NCBI GenBank assembly: GCA_025458165.1
Contig: JALOTB010000065.1
Coordinates: 1 to 55,232 of the forward strand
Length of the DNA stretch: 55,232 nucleotides
Direction: 5' to 3'
DNA from: Chromatiaceae bacterium
Lineage (GTDB): Bacteria > Pseudomonadota > Gammaproteobacteria > Chromatiales > Chromatiaceae
Below, piece after piece: positions 8,492-16,650 of this stretch. Every line of letters starts with the position of its first letter. Within the stretch, counting starts at the first letter, position 1. A program made the translations under genes and the position numbers. Below the pieces are notes generated by a model. It was not told where the DNA came from, made no database searches, and worked only from the letters and a program-made list of their open reading frames with translations.

Positions 8492-9731
8492 AGCGCAGGG
8501 CCTCGGCGGGATCGGTGCGCGCGGCGCGCCAGGCCGGGTACAGCGTGGCGAGCAGCGACATGGAGAAGGCGCCGAGGCCCACGTAGAGCACGTCGGAGAG
8601 GTGCACGTCCGAGGGCAGGGTACTGATGTAGTAGATGTTCGGGTCGAGGAAGTGGACGTCGAACCAGCCCTCGATGGTGGCGACGATCTGCTCGACGTTG
8701 ATCGCGAGCAGGATGCCGCCAACCACCCCGAGTAGGGTGCCGATCACCCCGATGGTGGTCCCCTGCACCATGAAGATCCCCATCACCCGCGCCGGCGAGG
8801 TCCCGAGCGTGCGCAGGATGGCGATGTCCGAGCGCTTGTCGGTGACCACCATCACCAAGGTGGAGACGATGTTGAACGCCGCCACCGCCACGATCAGGAA
8901 CAGGATGATCGTCATCATCCGCTTCTCGGTGCGCAGCGCCGCGAAGAAGTTCTTGTGGTGCTGGGTCCAGTCGACCACCCGGTAGAGCCCGCCCAGATCC
9001 ATGGCGATCTCGCGCGAGAGGCGCGGGGCGGCGAACATGTCCTGGAGCTTCAAGCGCACCCCGGTGACCCCCTCGCCCAGCCGCATGAGCTTGGCGGCGT
9101 CGCGCAGGTGCAGGAAGGCCGCGCCGCGGTCGTAGTCGGACATCCCCACGGCGAAGATCCCGACCACGTTGAAGGCCTTGAGCCGCGGCATCACGCCGAT
9201 CGGGGTGGCGCTGACCTGCGGGGTCACCACGGTGACCTTGTCGCCCACCCCGACCTCGAGGGCGTAGGCGAGCTCCTGGCCGAGGATGATGCTGAACTCC
9301 CCCTCGACCAGCTCGTCGACCGAGCCGCGCACCATGTCGCGGCGCAGCTCCGCCACCTGATCCTCCTCCAGCGGCAGGATGCCGCGCAGCAGCGCCCCGC
9401 TCACGTTGCCGCCGTTCGCCAGCATCGCCTGGACCTCGACGAAGGGGGCCGCGCCGACCACCGCCGGGTGCGCCCGCACCCGGGCGAGGATGTCCGGCCA
9501 GTCCGAGAGATCCCCGTGGGGGTCGGCCAGGGTGGCGTGGGAGGCCATCCCCAGGATGCGCTCCTGGATCTCCTTGTGGAACCCGTTCATCACCGACAGC
9601 ACCACGATCAGCGCCACTATGCCCAGCATGATGCCGAGCATCGAGATCAGCGAGATGAAGGAGATGAAGTGGTTACGGCGCTTGGCGCGCGTATAGCGCA
9701 GGCCGATGTAGAGTGGCAGGGGGCGAAACAT
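8484..9731 (-). CDS. lolC: Lipoprotein-releasing ABC transporter permease LolC/LolE family
   Basis: A 415-residue permease. One membrane helix near residues 22-48, a large periplasmic domain (about 50-265) with [13 protein letters not shown], and three C-terminal helices, followed by the conserved end [21 protein letters not shown]. The N-terminal [28 protein letters not shown] is characteristic. Only one permease gene accompanies lolD, so the transporter may use two copies of this subunit (LolF-like), unless a second permease is encoded elsewhere. It is divergent from the agmatine deiminase gene with an 86-base gap. Confidence 0.9.
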   Translation of the reverse strand: MFRPLPLYIGLRYTRAKRRNHFISFISLISMLGIMLGIVALIVVLSVMNGFHKEIQERILGMASHATLADPHGDLSDWPDILARVRAHPAVVGAAPFVEVQAMLANGGNVSGALLRGILPLEEDQVAELRRDMVRGSVDELVEGEFSIILGQELAYALEVGVGDKVTVVTPQVSATPIGVMPRLKAFNVVGIFAVGMSDYDRGAAFLHLRDAAKLMRLGEGVTGVRLKLQDMFAAPRLSREIAMDLGGLYRVVDWTQHHKNFFAALRTEKRMMTIILFLIVAVAAFNIVSTLVMVVTDKRSDIAILRTLGTSPARVMGIFMVQGTTIGVIGTLLGVVGGILLAINVEQIVATIEGWFDVHFLDPNIYYISTLPSDVHLSDVLYVGLGAFSMSLLATLYPAWRAARTDPAEALRYE

Positions 9732-9817
9732 GGCGCGGCATTAAACCACAAGCGGCCGCCGGCGGCCCGGGTGCTGCGCTACCATGGCAGCCCGCCCGCC
9801 ACCGCCGAGCCCTGACC

Positions 9818-10864
9818 ATGCCCCGCCTGCCCGCCGAATGGGAGCCCCAGGCCGCCGTGATGCTGACCTGGCCGCACACCGAGACCGACTGGGCCGACCA
9901 GCTCCCCGCCGTCGAGCGCGTCTATGCGGACCTTGCGGCGCAGATCGCCCGCTTCGAGCCGGTACTGATCGTCTGCCGCGACGGCGCCCATCGCGCGGAG
10001 ATCGCCGAGCGTCTGCACGCGGCGGGGGTGCCCGCCGCGCGCCTGCTGCTCGCGCAGGCCCCGAGCAACGACACCTGGGCGCGCGATCACGGGCCGATCG
10101 GCGTGCTCGACGACGACGGCCGCGCCCGCCTGATCGACTTCCGCTTCAACGGCTGGGGCGGCAAGTTCCGCGCCGACCTGGACGACGCGATCACCGCCAG
10201 CCTGCACCGCTCCGGGGTCTTCGGCGACACCCCGGTCGCGGCGAGTCGCCTGGTGCTCGAAGGCGGGGCGATCGAGTCCGATGGGGCGGGCACCCTGCTC
10301 GCCGTCGAGCGCACCCTGGTCGACGACCGGCGCAACCCCGCCTGGGACCGGGCAGAGGTCGAGACCGAGATCGCGCGGCTGCTCGGCATCCGGCGGTTCC
10401 TCTGGCTCAGGCACGGGGCGCTCACGGGGGACGATACCGACGGCCACATCGACACCCTGGTCCGCTTCTGCGCCCCCGACACACTCTGCTACGTCCGCTG
10501 CGAGGACCCGACCGACCCCGATCACGCCGAGCTGGCCGCGATGGAGCTCGAGCTGCGGGCCTTGCGCACCGCGAGCGGCAACCCCTACCGGCTGGTCCCC
10601 CTGCCCCACCCGGCCCCGCTGTATGACAGCGACGCCCGGCGCCTGCCCGCGACCTACGCCAACTTCCTGGTGATCAACAGGGCCGTGCTGCTGCCGGTGT
10701 ACGGTGACACCGCGGATCGCCTAGCCGCCGAGCGCCTGGCGGGGCTCTTCCCCGACCGCGAGCTCGTGCCCATCGACTGCCGAGCCCTGATCCGTCAGGG
10801 CGGCAGCCTGCACTGCATCAGCATGCAGCTCCCCGAGGCGCTCGGCCTGAACGCGCCGCCCTAG
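9818..10864 (+). CDS. aguA: Agmatine deiminase
   Basis: A 348-residue enzyme that converts agmatine to N-carbamoylputrescine and ammonia in polyamine synthesis. Motifs include the opening LPAEWEPQAAVMLTWPH, SNDTWARDHGPIGV, RFNGWGGKF, DDTDGHIDTLVRF and the catalytic-cysteine block GGSLHCISMQ with Cys333. Length is typical for the peptidylarginine-deiminase-like agmatine deiminases. The ATG at 9818 is chosen because it opens directly into the conserved N terminus. No N-carbamoylputrescine amidase is adjacent. Confidence 0.93.
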   Translation: MPRLPAEWEPQAAVMLTWPHTETDWADQLPAVERVYADLAAQIARFEPVLIVCRDGAHRAEIAERLHAAGVPAARLLLAQAPSNDTWARDHGPIGVLDDDGRARLIDFRFNGWGGKFRADLDDAITASLHRSGVFGDTPVAASRLVLEGGAIESDGAGTLLAVERTLVDDRRNPAWDRAEVETEIARLLGIRRFLWLRHGALTGDDTDGHIDTLVRFCAPDTLCYVRCEDPTDPDHAELAAMELELRALRTASGNPYRLVPLPHPAPLYDSDARRLPATYANFLVINRAVLLPVYGDTADRLAAERLAGLFPDRELVPIDCRALIRQGGSLHCISMQLPEALGLNAPP

Positions 10865-10934
10865 TCCCATGGCCGAGACGACTGGCGCTGCATGTAAACT
10901 TGCGCCCCATCCAGCCGACCCTTGGGAAGCGACG

Positions 10935-11123
10935 ATGACCGACCCCCAGTCCCCCGACACCGACCGCAGCACGAAGCTCACCGGACCGGCCAAGGACTTT
11001 ACCGCCTTCGTCGAGCTGGAGCATGAGCGCCGACTGAGCTCCGACCCCGAGTTCGACCCCGAGCTCTTCCGCGAGGCGGTCGAGCTGGTCCTCGCCAAGC
11101 TGCGGGTCTCGGGTCCGGGTTAG
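10935..11123 (+). CDS. Small hypothetical protein preceding the SMC-like ATPase
   Basis: A 62-residue acidic protein without membrane segment. It contains a basic-acidic core (AKDFTAFVELEHERRLSSDPEFDPELFREAVELVLAKL) predicted as two helices. No family recognised. GGGAAGCGACG lies directly upstream of the ATG. The stop codon is only 10 bases from the start of the SMC-like ATPase, so the two are almost certainly co-translated, which suggests that it is an accessory subunit or regulator of that ATPase. Function inferred from position only. Confidence 0.6.
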   Translation: MTDPQSPDTDRSTKLTGPAKDFTAFVELEHERRLSSDPEFDPELFREAVELVLAKLRVSGPG

Positions 11124-11133
11124 GAGCGGGGCG

Positions 11134-13374
11134 ATGATCATCACCGGTATCCGCGCCGAGAACGTACTCAAGTACGCGGTCCTCGACCTCCCGGAGATCC
11201 CGCGCCAGGGGCTGATCGCCGTCATCGGCGACAACGAGTCCGGCAAGAGCAGCATCGGCGAGAGCATCTGCTTCGCGCTGTTCGGACGAACCTTCTCGCT
11301 CGGGCCCAAGGACCTCGACAAGGTCATCCGCTGGGGCGAGTCGCGCTGCTCGATCCGGCTCGACTTCGCCACCCCGGACGGCGGCCAGTACCAGATCGCC
11401 CGCTTCCTCGACGAGCTCGGCAACCACGGGGCGAGCATCAGCCGCCTCGGCGAGGCCCCAATGGTACGTGGGGTGGCGGAGGTCGAGTCCGCGCTGCGCC
11501 ACATCATCGGCTTCGGCTACGACGAGCTCATCGAGTCCTTCTATCTCGCCCAGCGCGAGATCACCACGCCGCACCCGCACAGCCACGCGGTCAAGGTGAT
11601 GGCAGGCGTCGACGCCCTGGAGCGAGTCGCGGCGACCTGTCGCGCCGAGATCCCACCGACGGAGGAGAAGATCGCCGCCACCGAGGCCGAGCGGGACGAC
11701 ATCCTCGCCCAGATCGCCGCGCTCGACCTCAAGCCCGGCCACCTCATGGCCCTTGAGCAGGCCCATGGCGAGGAGTCTGCCCAGGCGGAGGCCGGGCGGG
11801 CGCGCATCCAGGCGCTTAGGGCCCAGGCCAACGGCTGCGACCAGGACCTGGAGCGGCTGCGCGAGACCGCGGCGGACTGGCTCGCGGCGACCCCGGCGGC
11901 GTCCTTCACCACCCTGCAGCGGCAGACCGCGGACCTCGATGCGACCCTTGCCGCCCTCGCCCCGCGCTACGCCGAGTCCGCCCCGCCCGAGGCCATCGCC
12001 GGGCTGCGGGCGCTCGCACGCGAGGCAGGCGAGGGGCTGGCGGAATTCCGCCGGTTACGCGCCTCCGCCGCCGACTACGCCGGCCGGCTCGCGCACTTTC
12101 TCGGCGACACCGCCGAGGAAGTCGCGGGCGAGGTGCCGCCGGCGCCCGTGCGACAGGCGGCCCTCGCAGACCTGGAGGCCAGATGTCTCACCGGGCGGCG
12201 ACGCAGCCGAGCCCTGGCGACCCTGTTCGGGGTCCTCGCGCTCGTGCTCGCAGCAGGCTGGGCTTTGCTTGGCCAGTCCCCGGCCGGCGAGGCATCCGAG
12301 GTGCTCAGGACCTGGCTCGCGACACTCCCCGCAGGCTGGGACGGGGCGATACTGTCCTGGATGCCATTGGGGATCGGCCTGCTCCTCGGGGGCACCGCCA
12401 GCTTTTGGGCCTTAGCCCGGCACCAAAGCAGCCGGCTCTCCACCTGCCGGGACGACCAGCAGGCCCTCGCCGCCGAGACCGAGGCGGGACGCACCGAGAT
12501 TGCCGCCCTCGCCGAGCTGGAGACCCGCCCCCTGGCCGACGCGATCGCGATCATCGCCTCCCTGCGCGAGCCCGCGCTCGCTCAGGGCGCCGCACGCTTC
12601 GCCGACGGCCTGGGCGCGCCGCTGATCGCCGCCGAGGCGCAGTTCGAGCGCCCGGAGCGGTTTCGCCGGGCAGTCGAGGGGCTGCGGCTCGCGATCATCG
12701 GGATCAAGAGCGAGGCGCTGCGGGGCATGGAGCGCCTCCACGAGGCGGCCGCCGAGCACGCCGGGTCCCTGGCTCGGCAGGAGGCCCAGATCGCCCAGGA
12801 ACGGGGGCGCGTCCGGCGTGATGCCGAGCTGCGCGCCATCCATGCCGATCTGGAGCGCCGCGTCGCCGAGCTGCGCCGGCGGGTCCAGGCCCGAACGCTC
12901 GCGCTCGAGCTGCTCGACGGGGCGATCCACTACATCTCGCAACGATTCAATACGGAGGTCCGCAACCTCGCCGCGGAGTCCCTGCCCCGGCTCACCAACG
13001 GGCGCTACGAGCACCTGCAGATCGACACCAACCTGCGGGTCAAGGCCTTCTCCAACGAGAAGCGCAACTTCATGGACCTCGATGAGATCTCCAGCGGGAC
13101 CCAGCGCCAGATCATGCTCGCAGTGCGCCTCGCCCTGTCACAGAAGCTCGTCAACTCGGCCATCCACGGCCCGCAGATGCTCTTCCTCGACGAGCCCTTC
13201 GCCTTCTTCGACGAGGCGCGCACCACGAGCGCGCTCGCCATCTTGCCTAAGGTGAGCGGCGACTTCACCCAGATCTGGGTGACCTCGCAGACCTTCCCGG
13301 AAGGCTCCAAATTCGATCTGGTGATCGAGTGCCACGCCGGAGAGGGCCTCTCGCCCTGGGTGCGGCGCGGCTAG
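11134..13374 (+). CDS. SMC/Rad50-like ATPase with two internal membrane segments
   Basis: A 746-residue ATP-binding cassette protein of the SMC/RecN/Rad50 class. Walker A GDNESGKS is at 32-39; a long alpha-helical coiled coil follows; two hydrophobic segments lie near residues 360-379 and 410-428 in the middle of the coiled coil where a hinge is expected; the C terminus carries the ABC signature-like EISSGTQRQ and Walker B MLFLDEPF (682-689). The arrangement resembles YhaN of Bacillus, which is also membrane-associated. Predicted role: DNA repair or membrane-linked DNA handling; a partner nuclease (YhaO/SbcD type) is not seen in the window. It follows the 62-residue gene closely, with TAGGAGCGGGGCG upstream of its ATG. 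Confidence 0.75.
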   Translation: MIITGIRAENVLKYAVLDLPEIPRQGLIAVIGDNESGKSSIGESICFALFGRTFSLGPKDLDKVIRWGESRCSIRLDFATPDGGQYQIARFLDELGNHGASISRLGEAPMVRGVAEVESALRHIIGFGYDELIESFYLAQREITTPHPHSHAVKVMAGVDALERVAATCRAEIPPTEEKIAATEAERDDILAQIAALDLKPGHLMALEQAHGEESAQAEAGRARIQALRAQANGCDQDLERLRETAADWLAATPAASFTTLQRQTADLDATLAALAPRYAESAPPEAIAGLRALAREAGEGLAEFRRLRASAADYAGRLAHFLGDTAEEVAGEVPPAPVRQAALADLEARCLTGRRRSRALATLFGVLALVLAAGWALLGQSPAGEASEVLRTWLATLPAGWDGAILSWMPLGIGLLLGGTASFWALARHQSSRLSTCRDDQQALAAETEAGRTEIAALAELETRPLADAIAIIASLREPALAQGAARFADGLGAPLIAAEAQFERPERFRRAVEGLRLAIIGIKSEALRGMERLHEAAAEHAGSLARQEAQIAQERGRVRRDAELRAIHADLERRVAELRRRVQARTLALELLDGAIHYISQRFNTEVRNLAAESLPRLTNGRYEHLQIDTNLRVKAFSNEKRNFMDLDEISSGTQRQIMLAVRLALSQKLVNSAIHGPQMLFLDEPFAFFDEARTTSALAILPKVSGDFTQIWVTSQTFPEGSKFDLVIECHAGEGLSPWVRRG

Positions 13375-13479
13375 GGTGAAGGCCGCGCGCAGCGCGCTCG
13401 AAATCCCGCTCTCCCGCGCTCGGGAGCGCGATGGGGTGAGGGAGGTATACTGAGCGCGCACTCCCTGAGACGAACGCCC

Positions 13480-13911
13480 ATGAGCCTGGCGCAAGAAGAC
13501 ATCCAGTTCATCAAGGACCACGTGGGCATCTGGCTCGCCGAACAGTCCCTGGGCAAGCCGCCCGCGGTCTACGAGATCGAGCTGCGCGAGCGGATGGTGC
13601 GCGTCGAGGAGGAGCTCAAGCACCAGCGCGAGTTGATCCAGACCATCCTGGTCCAGATGGACAAGCGCTTCGACGCGATGGAGAGACGCTTCGAAGCACT
13701 ACAGGCGGAGATGGACAAGCGCTTCGAGGCCATCGACAAGCGCTTCGAGGCCGTGGACAAGCGCTTCGAGGCCGTCGACAAGCGCTTCGAGGCAGTGGAC
13801 AAGCGCTTCGAGGAGCTGACGCGGCGCATCGACCGCTTCATGTTCTGGTCGTTTGGACTGACCGTCAGCGTCGGGGCATTGATCGTCGCGGCGCTGAAGC
13901 TCTGGCCCTAA
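13480..13911 (+). CDS. Repeat-built coiled-coil protein with C-terminal membrane anchor
   Basis: A 143-residue protein. Residues 1-40 are charged; residues 60-120 are a coiled coil built from seven-residue DKRFEAV units; residues about 124-142 form a membrane helix (FWSFGLTVSVGALIVAALKL). The coiled coil is encoded by a 21-base tandem repeat. Proteins of this layout are widespread as hypothetical proteins and vary in repeat number; no function is assigned. It lies 105 bases after the SMC-like ATPase and may or may not share its transcript. Confidence 0.65.
   Translation: MSLAQEDIQFIKDHVGIWLAEQSLGKPPAVYEIELRERMVRVEEELKHQRELIQTILVQMDKRFDAMERRFEALQAEMDKRFEAIDKRFEAVDKRFEAVDKRFEAVDKRFEELTRRIDRFMFWSFGLTVSVGALIVAALKLWP
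13714..13818 (+). repeat. Five-copy 21-bp tandem repeat inside the coiled-coil gene
   Basis: Five consecutive 21-base units starting GACAAGCGCTTCGAGG at 13714, 13735, 13756, 13777 and 13798, differing mainly in the last codons. A more diverged copy sits at about 13660. Each unit encodes one heptad, so copy-number changes keep the reading frame and alter coiled-coil length. Confidence 0.85.
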
Positions 13912-13936
13912 GCCAGGGCCGCGCACGCGAGCCCAA

Positions 13937-14500
13937 TCACTCCCGGATCTTGACCAGGGTCCCTGCCGGGGTCAGGTCGAAGAGTGCGATCAGATCGGCG
14001 CTGCGCATGCGGATGCAGCCGTGGGAGCCAGGGACTCCGAGCGGCGCGGTGTCCGCGCAGCCGTGGATGTAGATGAACCGGCGCAGGGTATCGACCCGCC
14101 CACCCCGGTTGAGCCCCGGTTCCACCCCCGTAAGCCAGAGGATGCGGGTGAGGATCCAGTCGCGCCCGGGGAAGCGCGCCTCAAGCTCGGGTCCATAGAC
14201 CTCCCCCGTCGGGCGCCTTCCGACGAACACCGTCCCGGTCGGACATCCCTCCCCGATCCGGATTCGCACCCGGTGCCACCCTCGCGGCGTGCACCCGCTC
14301 CCGAGCAGCTCGCCGGGTCCGTTGGCCGCCGTCGACACCGGCCAATGCCCCAGCGATTCGGACCCCTCGCGCAGCTCCAAGGTCTGCGCGCTGAGATCGA
14401 CGTCGATCCTTCGGCGGCCGTCAGCCGCAGGCCAACCGCGGTCCGGCAACCGGGCATCGTCTTCGCGTTGGCCTTCATTGGCGTTCATCGGCGGCTGCAT
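13937..14500 (-). CDS. L,D-transpeptidase (YkuD domain)
   Basis: A protein of about 187 residues with the YkuD catalytic block: IYIHGCAD, then GSHGCIRM with the nucleophilic cysteine, which forms or edits L,D cross-links in peptidoglycan or attaches proteins to it. The N-terminal part (RRRIDVDLSAQTLELREG) matches the first strands of the domain. No signal peptide or membrane anchor is visible, which is odd for a periplasmic enzyme. The start is uncertain: ATG at 14500 or 14488; both overlap the end of the upstream peptide-binding-protein gene. The DNA around the start resembles an interspersed repeat seen at 23685-23906. Confidence 0.75.
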   Translation of the reverse strand: MQPPMNANEGQREDDARLPDRGWPAADGRRRIDVDLSAQTLELREGSESLGHWPVSTAANGPGELLGSGCTPRGWHRVRIRIGEGCPTGTVFVGRRPTGEVYGPELEARFPGRDWILTRILWLTGVEPGLNRGGRVDTLRRFIYIHGCADTAPLGVPGSHGCIRMRSADLIALFDLTPAGTLVKIRE

Positions 14501-16004
14501 TCTCTTCGTCTCGATCCGCCGTTGAAAACCGCACGTCGAGCAGACCGTCGTAGTTGCCGTCCGGGGCCAGCCGGTAGTCTGCAACGCCGGCTCGAGCGGC
14601 GAAGACCTGATCCTCGTACCAGAGGGGAACGTAGGGCAGGTCCTCGAGCAGCAGGGACTGGAGCACGCGGTAGAGGTCGGCCGCCCGCGTCAGATCCGGC
14701 TCGGCCCGGGCGGTCTCGATCAGCCGGTCCGCCTCCCCGCTCGCGAAGCGCCCGCGGTTCGCCCCCTGGGGCGGGACCGAGGCGCTGTGAAAGGCATAGC
14801 GGAAGATGTCGGGCGTGCGTACCCCGACCCAGGAGAGGGCGTAGAGCTGGAAGCGACCAGCCTTGATGTCGCCGTAGAAGGTGCCCCAGTCGTAGCTCTG
14901 GACCTTCAGCGTGATGCCGACCTCGGCGAGCTGGGCCTGGATGACGCTCGCCAGGCGCACGCGAAACGGGTCGCTCGAGGTCTTGTACGTGAGTACGAGG
15001 GGACGGCCGGGGCCGTAGCCGGCCGCCGCAAGCAGGGCGCGGGCCCGGTCGGGGTCGTGGCTGCGACCGGTGCTGGGGCCGCCCGCCCAGTGCTCCGGCG
15101 GAAACATGCCCCCCGCGAGCCGCCCGCCACCGCGAAAGAGGTGCCGCAGGATCGCCGCGCGGTCGATGGCGTAGGCGATCGCCTGGCGCACCTCGGGCCG
15201 GCCGGTGTGCGGGTCCCCCAGGTTGAAGCCGAGATACAAGAAGTTCGTCCCCGGCGCCCGGGCGACCCGAATCCCCGGCTGTCGTCCCAGGTAATCGACC
15301 AGCTCCGGCGCCAGATCGGCTTGCACCAGGTCGACCTCGCCGCGCAGGAGCTTCATCACCCGCACGCTGGGGTCCTTGACGGCCACCAGCTCGATCGCCT
15401 GCCCATCGCGCAGGCGCTCCAGGCGCACACGCCCCGCCTCAAGCCGAGCGGCGAGGCGCATGGGGCCGCTACCCACCGGATCGCTCGCGAACGGGTGGCC
15501 GGCGGCGATCAGGCGGGCCGGCAGGATGCCGATCGCCAGGTAGGCGGGGAAGAGCGGATCGGGCTCACTGAGGCGGAACACCACCTGGTCCGGACCCTCG
15601 CTGCGCACCTCCTCGATCAGCGCGAGCAGGGCGCGGTGGGGCGAGCCACTCGCCGGGTCGAGGATGGATTGGAAGGTGGCGACGACGTCCTCCGCAGTGA
15701 GCCGGCTGCCGTCGCTGAAGCGGCGGCCCTCTGCCCTGAGGGTGAAGCGGTAGGCGGTGGCGCTGAGCGTCTCCCAGGTCGCCAGCGACGGCACCGGCCG
15801 CCCCGCCGGATCGAGCTCGGTCAGGCGCCGGTACAGGAGCCGGTTGACACGCTCGGAGGCGGCATCGGTCGCATGGCGCGGGTCGAAGCCCCGCGGCGCA
15901 GTCGCGAGCCCCATCCGTAGCACCCCGTCGGTCGGCTTCGCTCCGCAGCCGGCGGGGAGCAGGGCCAGGACGAAGATGAGGACCCCGATCAGGCGAAGCG
16001 CCAA
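14475..16004 (-). CDS. Peptide-type ABC transporter substrate-binding lipoprotein (SBP family 5)
   Basis: A 509-residue extracytoplasmic binding protein. The signal sequence ends in the lipobox LPAGC with Cys20 as lipidation site. The mature protein has family-5 landmarks: RHATDAASERVNRLLYRRL, FTLRAEGRRFSDGSRLTAEDVVATFQSIL, and EVRQAIAYAIDRAAILRHL. Such proteins capture oligopeptides, nickel or other solutes for a Dpp/Opp-type ABC transporter. No permease or ATPase gene is adjacent, so it may work with a transporter encoded elsewhere. It overlaps the CYTH gene upstream by 16 bases and the L,D-transpeptidase downstream, suggesting one transcript and a possible cell-wall-peptide link. Confidence 0.85.
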   Translation of the reverse strand: MALRLIGVLIFVLALLPAGCGAKPTDGVLRMGLATAPRGFDPRHATDAASERVNRLLYRRLTELDPAGRPVPSLATWETLSATAYRFTLRAEGRRFSDGSRLTAEDVVATFQSILDPASGSPHRALLALIEEVRSEGPDQVVFRLSEPDPLFPAYLAIGILPARLIAAGHPFASDPVGSGPMRLAARLEAGRVRLERLRDGQAIELVAVKDPSVRVMKLLRGEVDLVQADLAPELVDYLGRQPGIRVARAPGTNFLYLGFNLGDPHTGRPEVRQAIAYAIDRAAILRHLFRGGGRLAGGMFPPEHWAGGPSTGRSHDPDRARALLAAAGYGPGRPLVLTYKTSSDPFRVRLASVIQAQLAEVGITLKVQSYDWGTFYGDIKAGRFQLYALSWVGVRTPDIFRYAFHSASVPPQGANRGRFASGEADRLIETARAEPDLTRAADLYRVLQSLLLEDLPYVPLWYEDQVFAARAGVADYRLAPDGNYDGLLDVRFSTADRDEENAAADERQ

Positions 16005-16465
16005 TGCCGGAAGGGGTTTCGCGCCAGGTTTACGTTGTAGTAGCGCGGGTCGCCAGAGACCTCCTCGCCCGCCCAGTCCGGCAAGACGAAGGACTCGTCC
16101 TCGACCGCCAGCTCAATTTCTGCCATCACCAGCCCCGCGTTCTCGCCCGCAAAGACGTCGAGATCCCAGATCCGCTCGCCCTCGCGCACCCGATAGCGCC
16201 GCTTCTCGACCGGCGGGAACACGGCCAGCTCGCGCAGCATTGCGCGGGCGTCATCGACCGGAATGGGGTACTCAAACTCGCTGCGGCGGATGCCGTCTGC
16301 GGCGCCTTTGATGGTCAGGAAGGCCCGCTCGCCCTTCACCCGCACCCGCACCGTCGCGTTGGCGTTGTTCGCCACATAGCCCTGGACGATCTCCACCGAC
16401 GACTCGACCCGGTCGCGCCAGGTCTCGCCCTTCACCAGGAACTTGCGCTCGATCTCTGTACCCAT
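15989..16465 (-). CDS. CYTH domain protein (triphosphate tunnel metalloenzyme)
   Basis: A 158-residue single-domain protein. The N-terminal GTEIERKFLV provides the metal-binding ExExK motif, and VRVRVKGERAFLTIKG, FEYPIPVDDARAML, KRRYRV and AEIELAVEDE supply the alternating charged strands that line the tunnel. Small stand-alone members generally hydrolyse inorganic triphosphate; adenylate cyclase activity is less likely. The ATG at 16465 is fixed by the motif; a longer open frame upstream is low-complexity sequence from the repeat at 16502-16577. The 3' end overlaps the next gene. Confidence 0.88.
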   Translation of the reverse strand: MGTEIERKFLVKGETWRDRVESSVEIVQGYVANNANATVRVRVKGERAFLTIKGAADGIRRSEFEYPIPVDDARAMLRELAVFPPVEKRRYRVREGERIWDLDVFAGENAGLVMAEIELAVEDESFVLPDWAGEEVSGDPRYYNVNLARNPFRHWRFA

Positions 16466-16501
16466 ACCGCGCCGCAGGCCCGCTTTACTGGCCCTCTCTG
16501 C

Positions 16502-16577
16502 TCGTTGTCGTTGTCGTTGTCGTTGTCGTTTTCGTTGTCGAGCATAGGCACGATTACGATTACGACAACGACAACGA
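16502..16577 (+). repeat. Inverted simple-sequence repeat, apparently empty relative of the 7.3-kb cassette
   Basis: Left half: TCGTTG hexamers over about 40 bases (16502-16540). Right half: CGATTACGATTACGACAACG onward (16551-16577). The halves can pair over the GTTGTC/GACAAC units. Positions 16557-16577 equal the reverse complement of 7292-7312 exactly. The element fills the gap between the CYTH gene and rlmD and contains no gene. Confidence 0.75.
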
Positions 16578-16650
16578 AGTTTTGGGGCAATCGGCTCAGG
16601 ATGCGCAGAGTCAGGGATGAACCAGGTGCAAGTGGTTGTTGCACCCTCTC

